The notes below the pieces were generated by a model that saw nothing but the letters and a program-made list of their open reading frames with translations, had not been told where the DNA came from and ran no database searches. The position numbers and the translations under genes are program-made. From JAHEEL01 sp963700375 (GTDB lineage: Bacteria; Actinomycetota; Acidimicrobiia; Spongiisociales; UBA5794), in NCBI GenBank assembly GCA_963700375.1, contig CAVOXF010000005.1:124001-188000 (forward strand): DNA of 64,000 bases. Direction: 5' to 3'. Of the stretch, positions 17,108 through 25,213 are shown piece by piece (within the stretch, counting starts at the first letter, position 1; every line of letters begins with the position of its first letter).

Positions 17108-17648
17108 GGCCTGAGATCGGTCGAGCTCGCCGGCCTCCAACTGGCCGACATCGACATGCACCGCCGCCGACTCGCCGTAGGGTGGTCGCTCATTGAGGCG
17201 TTTGGACAACCACCGACACATAGCTCGCCGAAGTCCGCAGCCTCAGAGCGCACCATCACCCTCCCCCAGATCGCCATCGACGCCTTCGATCACCAACTCG
17301 GTCAACGCCCGCCGACCGGCGCAACCGTCTGGACAACCGAAGCAGGCGGGTTCCTCCGACGAGGAACGTTCGGGAAGATCTGGCGTGAAGCCGTCGCCCA
17401 ATCAGTCCGGGCGCCGTGCCGCATCCACGACCTGCACCACACCCACGCCGTTTGATCGATCGCCGCAGGAGAACACCCCAAGTCGATCCAGACCCTGACT
17501 CGGACACTCCTCGATCCAGTTCACCATCGACCGCTACGGCCACCTCATGGACGGCCTCGACCACCAGACCGCAGCTCGACTCGACGCCATCGCCGTGACC
17601 ATTTGTGGCCCAGGTATGGCCCAAGACCCACCAGGGCTCTCCCGGTGA
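17108..17648 (+). pseudogene. Tyrosine recombinase (phage-type integrase) C-terminal remnant
   Basis: The catalytic domain of a tyrosine integrase is readable in pieces. GLRSVELAGLQLADIDMHRR carries the first catalytic Arg. Then come SERTITLP and the box II region RIHDLHHTHAV (HxxR changed to HxxH). An in-frame TGA at about 17453 is followed by IAAGEHPKSIQT. After a +1/-1 shift, the Tyr segment TIDRYGHLMDGLDDQTAARL is readable and ends at a TGA at 17646-17648. The N-terminal half is missing. A 24-bp fragment of tRNA-Glu lies 45 nt downstream, as expected for an attachment site beside an integrase. Confidence 0.75.
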
Positions 17649-17692
17649 ACGCGCAGAACGCCCTCCGGCGGCAGAGGTCTCACGCAAGCAGA

Positions 17693-17716
17693 AACCCACG
17701 CTACCGCCTTGAGAGG
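17693..17716 (+). repeat. 24-bp tRNA-Glu fragment, candidate att site
   Basis: AACCCACGCTACCGCCTTGA plus GAGG is identical to 37672-37695 inside the tRNA-Glu gene, in the same orientation on the + strand. The identity does not extend on either side. Its position 45 nt after an integrase remnant suggests an integration scar. Confidence 0.6.
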
Positions 17717-17908
17717 AAGGTTCGAGCAGTCCCAGCCATTCCGCGCTGACTGGGGCAATCGGCCCGTCACGGCCTCTGGCCGGGGCTTTCGCGCAGGTTC
17801 GATCTCCTCGTGCATCTCAGCACATCGCGTTGATTCGCATCGATTCTGGTCCTGATGTGGCCCGGGCGTGACCCAAGCATGCCCGTGGTGGATCCGAATG
17901 GCCTCGCG

Positions 17909-18520
17909 TCAGGCTCGCGCGGATATGAGGAGTCCTGCGATCTCACCGTCGTCGGCACGGCGGAGTGCATGGAGGTAGGCGGTTCGCAGTTCGTCGGTAT
18001 CCGCGTCGAGACAAGCACCCCACGAGAACGGTTCGCCCCTGAGAGTTCTGATCAGATAATCGGCGGCGATCCGGCCGTGGCGGCCGTTGCCGTTCGGGAA
18101 CGCGTGGACGGCGACCAGGCGGTGATGGAATCTCACTGCGGTCTCGTCAGGTTCGTAGGTGCCGTACCCGACCCATGCCTTGGTGTCCTCGACCAGATTG
18201 CGGATCTCGAACGGGATCTGTTCCGGCGCTCTTCCGATGTTGGTCTCCCGGGTGCGGTAGTGGCCGGCCCACTCCCAGACCTGGTCGAACATCGCTTGGT
18301 GGAGGCGCCGGAGGTACGTGTCATCGAGGAGAGTGAAGGTTGGGGGCGGTCGACGCAACAACGCCTCAGCAATGCCGCGCTGCTCCGTGTCGAAGAGCTC
18401 GCCGCGGGTTGCGATGTACGCCGGAATGAGTCCGAGACGGTCCACTTCGAACAGAACGGAGAGGCCGTCGCCCAGAGGTGCCAGCGGCTCGGTCAAGGCA
18501 AGTTGCTGGTCTCGGTCCAC
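17909..18520 (-). CDS. Fic/DOC family protein, 'mobile mystery protein B'
   Basis: A 203-residue Fic-domain protein, a family that transfers AMP or related groups to target proteins. The active-site loop is HAFPNGNGRHGR (residues 139-150), with the catalytic His at 139. The usual acidic Mg-contact of HxFx(D/E)GN is Asn, as is typical of this subgroup. The GTG start lies inside the end of the preceding XRE gene (28-nt overlap), so the two are translationally coupled. This pair corresponds to the mobile mystery A/B families found on mobile DNA. A toxin-antitoxin-like or addiction role is inference. Confidence 0.88.
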   Translation of the reverse strand: MDRDQQLALTEPLAPLGDGLSVLFEVDRLGLIPAYIATRGELFDTEQRGIAEALLRRPPPTFTLLDDTYLRRLHQAMFDQVWEWAGHYRTRETNIGRAPEQIPFEIRNLVEDTKAWVGYGTYEPDETAVRFHHRLVAVHAFPNGNGRHGRIAADYLIRTLRGEPFSWGACLDADTDELRTAYLHALRRADDGEIAGLLISARA

Positions 18521-18963
18521 AGTCCCCTTCGGTCAACGAAGCGCGAGGCGAACTCGTCGAGTTGCGCCGCTTCGTCGGCGACGTCCGGTGCCTGATCCTC
18601 GAGTCGACCGTGATGGGCGACGGGGGCGAGATGTTGGGCGGCCTTCCTCCGAGCCTGCTCCTTGACGGCTTCGTCCAGGCTCCTGCGCGGCTGGAGCACA
18701 TAGACAAGGTCGCAGTCAAGGGCATCCGCAACGCGGCGCAGGGTCCCTAGTGTGATGGTGTCCTGCAGCTCGCTGCGTTCCATCTGCGGGACCCTCTGCT
18801 GGCTCACGCCGATTCGGGCTGCCAGCTCAGTGCTGGACATGCCGAGTGCGTCTCTGATTGCTCGTATCCAGCCCTTGTGCGGGCGCGGCTCGTCGGCAAG
18901 CGGCCTGAGCCGCAGAAAACGGGCGTCGAGTTGCCGGCGGGCCTGCACGTTGTCCTTCACCAT
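18493..18963 (-). CDS. XRE-type regulator, 'mobile mystery protein A'
   Basis: A 156-residue DNA-binding protein. A helix-turn-helix lies at about residues 38-90 (GMSSTELAARIGVSQQRVPQ, then TITLGTLRRVADALDCDLVY). Short charged arms flank it. It is the partner of the Fic gene downstream and probably represses the shared promoter. I chose the ATG at 18963. The -10 box ends only a few bases before it, suggesting a leaderless or nearly leaderless mRNA; an upstream TTG would overlap the promoter. The TACAAGC/GCTTGTA palindromes upstream are its likely operators. Confidence 0.87.
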   Translation of the reverse strand: MVKDNVQARRQLDARFLRLRPLADEPRPHKGWIRAIRDALGMSSTELAARIGVSQQRVPQMERSELQDTITLGTLRRVADALDCDLVYVLQPRRSLDEAVKEQARRKAAQHLAPVAHHGRLEDQAPDVADEAAQLDEFASRFVDRRGLWTETSNLP

Positions 18964-18965
18964 AG

Positions 18966-19000
18966 ACGCATAATACAAGCCATAGCTTGTAGATGAAACC
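18966..19000 (-). promoter_or_regulatory. Promoter of the mobile mystery A/B operon
   Basis: On the minus strand TTTCAT (-35) and TATTAT (-10) are separated by 17 nt, and that spacer contains operator O1 almost exactly. A repressor bound there would block RNA polymerase. Confidence 0.6.
18974..18991. promoter_or_regulatory. Operator palindrome O1
   Basis: TACAAGC-CATA-GCTTGTA, perfect 7-bp arms, between -35 and -10 of the operon promoter. Confidence 0.65.
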
Positions 19001-19005
19001 CGTTT

Positions 19006-19025
19006 CTACACGATATCTCTTGTAG
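19006..19025. promoter_or_regulatory. Operator-like palindrome O2
   Basis: CTACA and TGTAG arms with a 10-nt spacer; a weaker version of the same motif, upstream of the -35 box. Confidence 0.45.
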
Positions 19026-19038
19026 GACGCGGCTGTAT

Positions 19039-19057
19039 CTACAAGCTATGGCTTGTG
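19039..19057. promoter_or_regulatory. Operator palindrome O3
   Basis: CTACAAGCTATGGCTTGTG is the exact reverse complement of O1 over 18 nt, with the same ACAAGC/GCTTGT arms. Confidence 0.6.
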
Positions 19058-19093
19058 TCTCGTTCGGTGGCATGCCCCAACAACGATGGACCG

Positions 19094-19858
19094 TTACACC
19101 GCTCCTTCGTCGCTGGACGTGGCGCCTTGGTCTCGAGCGTCGAGCTCAGCGGCTGCGGGCGGTTCGGATCGTGTGCCCTCTTCTCCACCGGTGTTGGCGA
19201 AGCGCGCGAACCTCGGCCTCCGCCCTCGAACCATGGTGTCGGCTCTCCACCCAACGGCGCTCTCGACGTTGCTCACCCCGAGGACTCTGCCGACGAGCCT
19301 CTCCAACCGGACCGCCTCTCGCCGTTGGGCGACGACACCGTTCAGGGTGACGACGCCTTGGCTCACCGAGACGTCGATATCGTCCGGGCCAAGACCGAGG
19401 ACTTGGTCGATCACGCAGGTGCGGATCTCCGCTCTGATGTCGGCGTCGGATCGGGCGAGGGCGGCGACGACGTCGCTACGCGAGATGATGCCCTCGAGAG
19501 CGAATCCATCCCCGACAACGACCAGGCGTCGCACTCGTGCCTTCTCCATCAATCGGGCCGCCTTGGCCAAAGGATCGTCCCGGCGCAGCCCCAACACACC
19601 CCGGCTCATCAGATCGGCCACGGTCGCCGATGGCCAGTCACGGGGACGGTGTTTGGCGTCGATCTCGGCTGGGTCTGCGACGACGGCACGGTGCAGCAGG
19701 TCGGCCTCGGTCAGGATCCCGACCACGCAACCCTCCCCGTCGACCACCGGCAGCCCGCTGACCCCGATATCACGCATGATTCTTGCCGCGACCGTCGCCG
19801 ATGCTTCAGGCCATACCGTGACGACATGTTCGGTCATTGCCTCTTCAACAGTGTGCAT
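19094..19858 (-). CDS. CBS-domain and BON-domain protein
   Basis: A 254-residue cytoplasmic protein. It has two CBS domains (about residues 1-60 starting TVEEAMTEHVVTV, and 80-140 around VADLMSRGVLGL), which typically bind adenine nucleotides. A BON domain follows (about 150-215, with DIDVSVSQGVVTLNGVV). A basic and acidic tail ends the protein. This architecture is frequent near stress genes in Actinomycetota. The ATG at 19858 follows AAGGAGGTCACG; the longer frame upstream is discarded. The two zinc-finger genes lie just upstream on the same strand, separated by about 70 nt. Confidence 0.88.
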   Translation of the reverse strand: MHTVEEAMTEHVVTVWPEASATVAARIMRDIGVSGLPVVDGEGCVVGILTEADLLHRAVVADPAEIDAKHRPRDWPSATVADLMSRGVLGLRRDDPLAKAARLMEKARVRRLVVVGDGFALEGIISRSDVVAALARSDADIRAEIRTCVIDQVLGLGPDDIDVSVSQGVVTLNGVVAQRREAVRLERLVGRVLGVSNVESAVGWRADTMVRGRRPRFARFANTGGEEGTRSEPPAAAELDARDQGATSSDEGAV

Positions 19859-19930
19859 CGTGACCTCCTTGCACGGTCTCATCGAATGACCGCTCGCTCG
19901 CCACGGGATCGGTGCTCCCTTCGCTGCCAC

Positions 19931-20245
19931 TCATCCTGCGCACTCCCGGCATACGGCGGTGGTGGGCACAGCGTCAAGACGCTCCTCGGCGATTGCTGTG
20001 CCGCAGGCCAGGCACCGCCCGTAGTTGCCCGACTCGATTCGTTCCAAGGCGTCGCGGGTTGCCGCAAGACGAGCTTCGATTGCGTCGGCCTGGATCGCCG
20101 CCTCGTCGTCGGTGACATCGTGCGGCTCGTAGTCGGAACGACTGGTTGCTGCGGCCCGCAGCTCCTCAACCAATCCCGCATATCGGTCACTCTCAGCGAT
20201 GAGTCGACTCTGGAGTTGGAACTCAGAGCTCGAGTACACCCTCAT
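19931..20245 (-). CDS. TraR/DksA-type C4 zinc finger protein (1)
   Basis: A 104-residue protein with an N-terminal coiled coil (residues about 1-70) and a C-terminal DksA/TraR zinc finger: CLACG, IAEERLDAVPTT, CREC. Members can bind the RNA polymerase secondary channel and modulate transcription in stress. The tip acidic residues of the coiled coil are not obvious here. Its ATG overlaps the stop of the preceding zinc-finger gene (ATGA), so the two are co-translated. Confidence 0.86.
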   Translation of the reverse strand: MRVYSSSEFQLQSRLIAESDRYAGLVEELRAAATSRSDYEPHDVTDDEAAIQADAIEARLAATRDALERIESGNYGRCLACGTAIAEERLDAVPTTAVCRECAG

Positions 20246-20712
20246 CGTCCCACCCCCGCAGTCAGCATGCCCGACAACGCGGACGATCGACTCCGTTCCC
20301 CGCTGGCTGGCATACGGTCCCTGTCGACACGCCAGGTGCGTCGAGATGATCGGTCGCTGCACGCAACACACGTCGCGGTAGCCGGCAACACCCTGAGCCG
20401 TTCGATGGGGATCCGGCTACCACAGACCGTGCAGCAGCCGAAGGTTCCGTCCGCGACCCGAGCCAAGGCCTGGTCGACCTCCCACAGTCGCTGCTCGTCC
20501 CGCTGCACCAGCATCAGGGCAGACGCCGCGTCGAAATCCACAGATGGGTCATCGTGATCGAACAGGTCACTGCGATCTCGCTCGATCAACGCATCGACGA
20601 CCTCTCTTCGCAAGGCCTCGGCGCGCCGCGAGATCGATGCTCGGCGGGCCAGCAAGAGATCGACAAGACCGGCGACAGTCTTCGGTGCGAATCGGGTAGG
20701 TGGAACGAGCAT
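20242..20712 (-). CDS. TraR/DksA-type C4 zinc finger protein (2)
   Basis: A 156-residue protein with helical N-terminus and a DksA/TraR zinc finger: CTVCGSRIPIERLRVLP, CVAC. A tail of about 35 residues rich in Arg and Ser follows the finger. It is the first gene of a leftward set with the second zinc finger (4-nt overlap) and the CBS-BON gene. Two such fingers in tandem may act together on RNA polymerase; that is inference from the family. Confidence 0.84.
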   Translation of the reverse strand: MLVPPTRFAPKTVAGLVDLLLARRASISRRAEALRREVVDALIERDRSDLFDHDDPSVDFDAASALMLVQRDEQRLWEVDQALARVADGTFGCCTVCGSRIPIERLRVLPATATCVACSDRSSRRTWRVDRDRMPASGERSRSSALSGMLTAGVGR

Positions 20713-20954
20713 TGCGGGCTCCTGACCTTCGTTGGACGTTCATCGTCTATCGCGAAGGTCTCTCCCACCCCGATAAGGGGCGAGCATGCCGGGCCTTGCG
20801 GCCGTGCTGACGGCTCTGCTTGTTGCGGGATACTCCCCTTGTACCCCACATATACCACGATGGAGATGCCCTGGCTAGGTGTGACAACCGGAGACGTTGT
20901 CCCTGGTCGGGTGGTGTGATGGGCTGAGCCGTCCTTGCGACACTGTGGGTTGCA

Positions 20955-21460
20955 GGACTCACGCCTCAGAAGGAGGGCTCGTAGTCAACGCTACAACCCT
21001 GCGGCAGCACCCCAATGCGCCACTGACGCCGCTACTCCACTATGACCGGCGCAGAGGCGCTGTGACAGGGCTCGACCCGGGACCTGATGGCAGGCGGAGC
21101 TGCTTGCATCGCATACGAGACGGTCACCGACGCCGACAACGGACTCCCGCTCCTCGCACGAATGTCGCAGGCACTGGGCCGGATGGCGATCCAAGCGGGG
21201 GCACAACACCTCGAAGCCCTTGGTAGCGGTGCCGATCTCCTACTTGGGAGAGTCCCGGGGTCCGATATCCCAACGTGCTCATCAACGGTCGCGGCGTCGT
21301 TGGCGAACACGCCATTGAGATGACGGTGGGACTCGGTGCGAATGTGACCGTCCTCGACAACATCATCACTGTGGTCGACCGCATTCCGCGCCGTTTCGGA
21401 AACACCCTCGAGCCGCTACACGCGACGCCTCCAACAAGGTTGCTGAGTTCCTCGGGGCCT
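20955..21460 (+). pseudogene. Alanine dehydrogenase remnant
   Basis: Pieces of alanine dehydrogenase (Ald, L-alanine to pyruvate) are readable in shifting frames. CIAYETVTDADNGLPLLARM and LGRMAIQAGAQHLE are in one frame. In the next frame come VLINGRGVVGEHAIEMTVGL, GANVTVLD and RRFG, which correspond to the NAD-binding Rossmann region (GGGVAG in functional enzymes). At least one frameshift near 21275 and loss of both ends make it non-functional. Confidence 0.65.
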
Positions 21461-21542
21461 CCCGCGACTGACCCTCTCCACCCGTCAAGAGAGCGTTCCC
21501 TCCACATGGGGATGCTCTCATCGTTCGACGGTGTGCGTATGT

Positions 21543-22538
21543 CTATGCCGCTGCAGCTTCGACCCAGAGAATCAGTTCGTCGGGAAGTTCAATGCCCTCA
21601 CGCATGGATCTGTCGCGGATCTCAAGCCGCCTTGCCCCAGGAAGCCGAGTTCCTGGCTGATCGAGTACAGCCTGCAACAGCACCTCGATCCTCTCTGCAT
21701 AGGTTCCGCCGCTGAGCGGTCCCGGATTGAAGCCGAGCAGGAACTGGCCGACCCGGGGCGGACCGCCCATGTCGTCGAAGAATGAACTCGCCTCGTAGCC
21801 GAAGTGGGCGCCGGTCATCGCCGCCGCCATGATTTCGACCGCCAGCACCAGGGCGGCACCTTTGGCATCCCCCATGGGAAGCATTGAGCCACTCATCGCG
21901 ACCTGCGCGTCAGTGGTGGGATTGCCGTCGGCGTCGAGAGCCCACCCCTCTGGAATCGCACGTCCTTCGTCGGCGGCTAGTTTGATCTTGCCGCGAGCTT
22001 GCTTCGAAAGTGAGAGGTCCACGACAACGGGCGGCTTTCCGTCTCGAGGAAATCCAAATGCAACGGGGTTTGTCCCGAATAGCGGCCGTGACCCTCCCCA
22101 AGGGGCAATGCCGGCGGGTGAGTTGCCGAAGACCAAGCCGGCCACACTTCGTTCGGCAAGCCGCTCCACGTGGTGGCCGGCGACCCCAAAGTGGTGCGAG
22201 TTAGTCACGGCGATGCCGGCAACCGGAGTCTCTTCGGTCATCTCGACCAAAGCATCGATGGCAAGGTCGAAGGCGGGGAAGGCGAACCCATCGTTGGCAT
22301 CGACACGGGCAGCAGAAGATCCCAGCTTCTCCATAACCGGCACGGCATCGCCAACCACCTTGCCGGCGGCGACCTGGGCCGAATACGACTTCAGCCGGGC
22401 CATACCGTGCGAGTTGAGACCGTCCAGATCGGCGCGCACCAGCGCTCTGGCGACCGACGCGGCGGCCGGTCCGGCGGTGCCCGCCTTCTTCAAGACCTCG
22501 GTAGCAAGACTCTCGAGTTCCGCTGCGGTGCGGATCAT
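21543..22538 (-). CDS. comC: Ldh2-family dehydrogenase, candidate (R)-sulfolactate dehydrogenase
   Basis: A 331-residue NAD(P)-dependent oxidoreductase of the malate/L-lactate dehydrogenase (Ldh2) family. The catalytic His is H44 in LNSHGMARL; a second conserved His pair is in NSHHFG (about 116), and GTNPVAFGFP is the family cofactor region. ComC, an (R)-sulfolactate dehydrogenase reducing sulfopyruvate, belongs to this family. It is the last gene of the leftward operon, 67 nt after suyB, which makes (R)-sulfolactate formation for SuyAB the likely role. A generic malate/lactate or ureidoglycolate role cannot be excluded from sequence alone. Confidence 0.8.
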   Translation of the reverse strand: MIRTAAELESLATEVLKKAGTAGPAAASVARALVRADLDGLNSHGMARLKSYSAQVAAGKVVGDAVPVMEKLGSSAARVDANDGFAFPAFDLAIDALVEMTEETPVAGIAVTNSHHFGVAGHHVERLAERSVAGLVFGNSPAGIAPWGGSRPLFGTNPVAFGFPRDGKPPVVVDLSLSKQARGKIKLAADEGRAIPEGWALDADGNPTTDAQVAMSGSMLPMGDAKGAALVLAVEIMAAAMTGAHFGYEASSFFDDMGGPPRVGQFLLGFNPGPLSGGTYAERIEVLLQAVLDQPGTRLPGARRLEIRDRSMREGIELPDELILWVEAAAA

Positions 22539-22604
22539 GATGACTCCCTATTCACAGGGCCTCCCGGAGCAAGCCCCGGATGGCTCTGTTGGTTGTTCAG
22601 TTCC

Positions 22605-23768
22605 CTAGGCGCTCTGGTAGAGCTTCGTGATGATGAACTCACGATGCCCGAGCGTCTCCGCCGCCGTGCTCCGACCGTTGGCGGTACGAATCACCATATC
22701 GATCAGCGCGTCGCCCGCCTCGTCGAGAACCATGTCGCCGCTGAGCAAGCCGGACACATCGAGGTCGATATGATCGGCCATCAGCCGGGCCGTCTTCGGG
22801 TTTGCCGTCACCTTGATGACCGGCATGATCGGATGACCAATGATGTTGCCCTGACCCGTTGTGAAGATATGCAGCGCAAACCCAGCCGCGGCCTGCAATG
22901 TGTTGCACTCGGCGGCCGCCGACGACGTGTCCATGAAGTAAAGGCCGGGGCCCTTGGTCGGCGCTTGCGCCGGCTCGAGGACATCGATGTACTTGGACTT
23001 CTTGCCGATCTTCTGGAGGTTGCCGAAGGCCTTCTCCTCGATGGTGGTCAACCCGCCGGCGATGTTCCCGGCAGTTGGCTGGCTGTCTGACAGGTCGCTC
23101 GTCTTGTGACGTTCGATCATGTCGTTGTAGCGACTCCACGTATCGATGAACTTCTGGCGTACCTCGGGCGTCGCAGCACGATCGGCACAAACCATCTCGG
23201 CTCCGGTGAGCTCTGAGGTTTCACCAAAACACAGATACGAGCCCTCAGGCTCCAATTTGTCCATCAGATTGCCAACAGTTGGGTTGCTGGCGAGACCGGA
23301 TGTCGTGTCGGACTCGCCACACTTGGCGGCGATCCAGAGTTCCTCCAAGGGAACTTCCTCGCGCTGCAACTCGGTGGCCCACTGCACAAACTCCTGGGCC
23401 TTGCGCCCGGCGACGGCGGCGGTCTCGAGGTCACCGTGCTCCTCGATCGAGTAGCCGGCAACTGGCTTGCCGGCAGCAGCGATGCCGTCAACAACGCGTT
23501 GCGTCCACTTGGGTTCAATACCGATAACAATCGCCGCGGCGACGTTCGGGTTGGCACCCGTACCGATGAGGGTGTCGAAGGTCAATTCGAGGTCGGCGCC
23601 GAACTGGAGACGCCCATAGGCATGGGGCAGCGCGAGGGTGCCAACGATGTTGTTGGCGACCTTCTCGGCGCAAGCATTGGAAATATCATCGACCGGCAGG
23701 ATGATGACGTGATTGCGGATACCGACGCGTCCATTTTCGCGACGATATGCCTTGATTGTCTTTGTCAT
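22605..23768 (-). CDS. suyB: (R)-sulfolactate sulfo-lyase large subunit
   Basis: A 387-residue protein of the UxaA (altronate dehydratase-like) family, cleaving (2R)-3-sulfolactate to pyruvate and sulfite together with SuyA. It matches SuyB in overall shape and in stretches I recognise: GRVGIRNHVIILPVDDISNA, CGESDTTSG, SQPTAGNIAGGLTTIEEK and ANGRSTAAETLGHREFI. Altronate dehydratase itself is one chain of about 490 residues, whereas SuyA and SuyB are separate, as here. GGGAGAAG precedes the ATG, and the gap to suyA is 10 nt. The call over other two-subunit UxaA dehydratases also rests on the SlcC- and ComC-like neighbours. Confidence 0.85.
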   Translation of the reverse strand: MTKTIKAYRRENGRVGIRNHVIILPVDDISNACAEKVANNIVGTLALPHAYGRLQFGADLELTFDTLIGTGANPNVAAAIVIGIEPKWTQRVVDGIAAAGKPVAGYSIEEHGDLETAAVAGRKAQEFVQWATELQREEVPLEELWIAAKCGESDTTSGLASNPTVGNLMDKLEPEGSYLCFGETSELTGAEMVCADRAATPEVRQKFIDTWSRYNDMIERHKTSDLSDSQPTAGNIAGGLTTIEEKAFGNLQKIGKKSKYIDVLEPAQAPTKGPGLYFMDTSSAAAECNTLQAAAGFALHIFTTGQGNIIGHPIMPVIKVTANPKTARLMADHIDLDVSGLLSGDMVLDEAGDALIDMVIRTANGRSTAAETLGHREFIITKLYQSA

Positions 23769-23778
23769 CGTCTTCTCC

Positions 23779-24063
23779 CTACCACTTCTTGGTCTTGACG
23801 TTGTGGACATGGACATGGTGGCCGGTTGGCGTGTCCGCAACGACCTTGCCGATGTCATAGCCGTACTTGATGAGCGTGTCGCCCTCGGCGAGATCGACCA
23901 TGGCGATCTTGTGACCGAGCGGAATCGGGTCCTTGGCAACGATTGATGTGTTCTCGTCTGTCTCCATGATCCAGACTGCCAGCTCCTGGCCTGCCTCGAT
24001 CCCTTCCACTACTGCGACACCCACGGAGTCCGTGGGGTCGTGAATGACGATGTCCGGTTTCAT
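23779..24063 (-). CDS. suyA: (R)-sulfolactate sulfo-lyase small subunit
   Basis: A 94-residue SAF-domain protein, the small partner of the UxaA-type large subunit encoded next. Recognisable elements are DSVGVAVVEGIEAGQ, IPLGHKIAMVDLAEGD, IKYGYDIG and the end HHVHVHNVKTKKW, all typical of SuyA. The two chains form the sulfo-lyase that releases sulfite from sulfolactate in the cytoplasm. The ATG at 24063 sits 11 nt behind GGAGG. It follows the Gfo/Idh/MocA gene by 61 nt. Confidence 0.84.
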   Translation of the reverse strand: MKPDIVIHDPTDSVGVAVVEGIEAGQELAVWIMETDENTSIVAKDPIPLGHKIAMVDLAEGDTLIKYGYDIGKVVADTPTGHHVHVHNVKTKKW

Positions 24064-24124
24064 GTGTTTCTGCACCTCCGGTGTAGATTCGCCAATTGGC
24101 TCGTACTCGTTCTCGGATCGTCGG

Positions 24125-25201
24125 CTACGCCCCGTCGGTCAGGACTTCCGACATCATCACCGGGCGTCCTTGGTCGATTGACAGGTGGGCCGCTTGACCG
24201 ACGGCAACAGCAAGGAGGCCATCCTCGAGAGTGACCTTGGGCGGCGTGCCATTCCTGATCGCGGTGACAAAATCGAGGTGCTCCAGATAGCTGGCTCCCT
24301 CATGAAGCCCGTGGAAGGCGACGTGCTCATCGGATACCGGCATCTCCTTGACGGTACGCTCGGCACGGCGCCCCAAACGGATCACTGCCTCGGGCACGAA
24401 CGTCTCGACCTTGCCGACATCGCCGACGACCACGAGTTCCTGTTCGTTGCGGGAGCCCTCGGCAAACATGCACAGGTCGAGCATGGCCCGGATCCCGTTC
24501 TCGAAGTCGACGATGACGTACGCGTTATCGAGCAGGTCCGGGGTTTCACCGTCGTAGCGCTCATCGAGATGATTGACGTCCTGAGCGCCGGATGCGTAGA
24601 CCCGCACCGGCTGTGAGTCGGCGATCAGCGTCATCAGATCGAAGAAGTGACAGCACTTCTCCACCAAGGTCCCCCCGGTGTTCCGGTTGAACCTGTTCCA
24701 GTTCCCCACTTTGGGAAGGAACGGGAACCGATGCTCGCGGATCGCAACCATCTTGACGTTGCCGGCGCTCCCGGCGCGCACTTCATGGATAAGCGCCTGG
24801 ATCGGTGGCTTGTACCGATACTCGAGCCCCATCCAGATGATGCCACGGTGTCCTTCCGCAGCCTCGAGGATGCGGCGACACTCGGACACCGTGGTGCCGA
24901 GCGGCTTCTCCACCAAGACGTGAATGTCGGTGGCGAGGATGTCTTTCATCACGTCTTCGTGTGTGTGATTCGGCGAAACGAGGACCACCGCGTCACACAC
25001 ACCGGCCGCCAACAGATCCTTGTGATCATCGAAGACCATGTCGTCTTGGATGCGCGCCGTGTTCCTGCCGAACTTGCGCGACTGGGGATCCGGATCGGAG
25101 ATCGCCACGACGCGGGCGCCGTCGATGGCATTCACATTGTTGATGTGCTCGAGCCCCATCATCCCGGTGCCGATCACGCCGTAGCGAATCTCTTCACTCA
25201 C
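24125..25201 (-). CDS. Gfo/Idh/MocA family protein, candidate NAD-dependent sulfoquinovosidase or sugar dehydrogenase
   Basis: A 358-residue Gfo/Idh/MocA protein. The Rossmann motif GTGMMG is at residues 11-16, and VEKPLG (E98-K99-P100) carries the conserved lysine. The C-terminal domain has GGTLVEKCCHFFD with the His position used in catalysis. Most members are sugar or inositol dehydrogenases. However, glycoside hydrolase family GH188, NAD-dependent sulfoquinovosidases of sulfosugar degraders, shares this fold, and this gene lies directly upstream of suyA. It could thus release sulfoquinovose from its glycosides. This step assignment is inference; a plain dehydrogenase is the alternative. 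Confidence 0.85.
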   Translation of the reverse strand: MSEEIRYGVIGTGMMGLEHINNVNAIDGARVVAISDPDPQSRKFGRNTARIQDDMVFDDHKDLLAAGVCDAVVLVSPNHTHEDVMKDILATDIHVLVEKPLGTTVSECRRILEAAEGHRGIIWMGLEYRYKPPIQALIHEVRAGSAGNVKMVAIREHRFPFLPKVGNWNRFNRNTGGTLVEKCCHFFDLMTLIADSQPVRVYASGAQDVNHLDERYDGETPDLLDNAYVIVDFENGIRAMLDLCMFAEGSRNEQELVVVGDVGKVETFVPEAVIRLGRRAERTVKEMPVSDEHVAFHGLHEGASYLEHLDFVTAIRNGTPPKVTLEDGLLAVAVGQAAHLSIDQGRPVMMSEVLTDGA

Positions 25202-25213
25202 TGGTCTCTCCTG

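Noticed and set aside
17693..17716. A second tRNA gene at 17.7 kb
   Set aside because: Only 24 nt of the tRNA-Glu sequence are present; neither the acceptor stem nor the D-arm can be found around it.
19055..20557. A 500-codon + strand frame
   Set aside because: Antisense to the CBS-BON and zinc-finger genes; no family likeness.
22605..24063. UxaA-type pair as altronate or galactarate dehydratase
   Set aside because: Those enzymes are longer single chains or differ in the C-terminal part; the residues match SuyA/SuyB, and SlcC- and ComC-type neighbours are present, while hexuronate genes are not.
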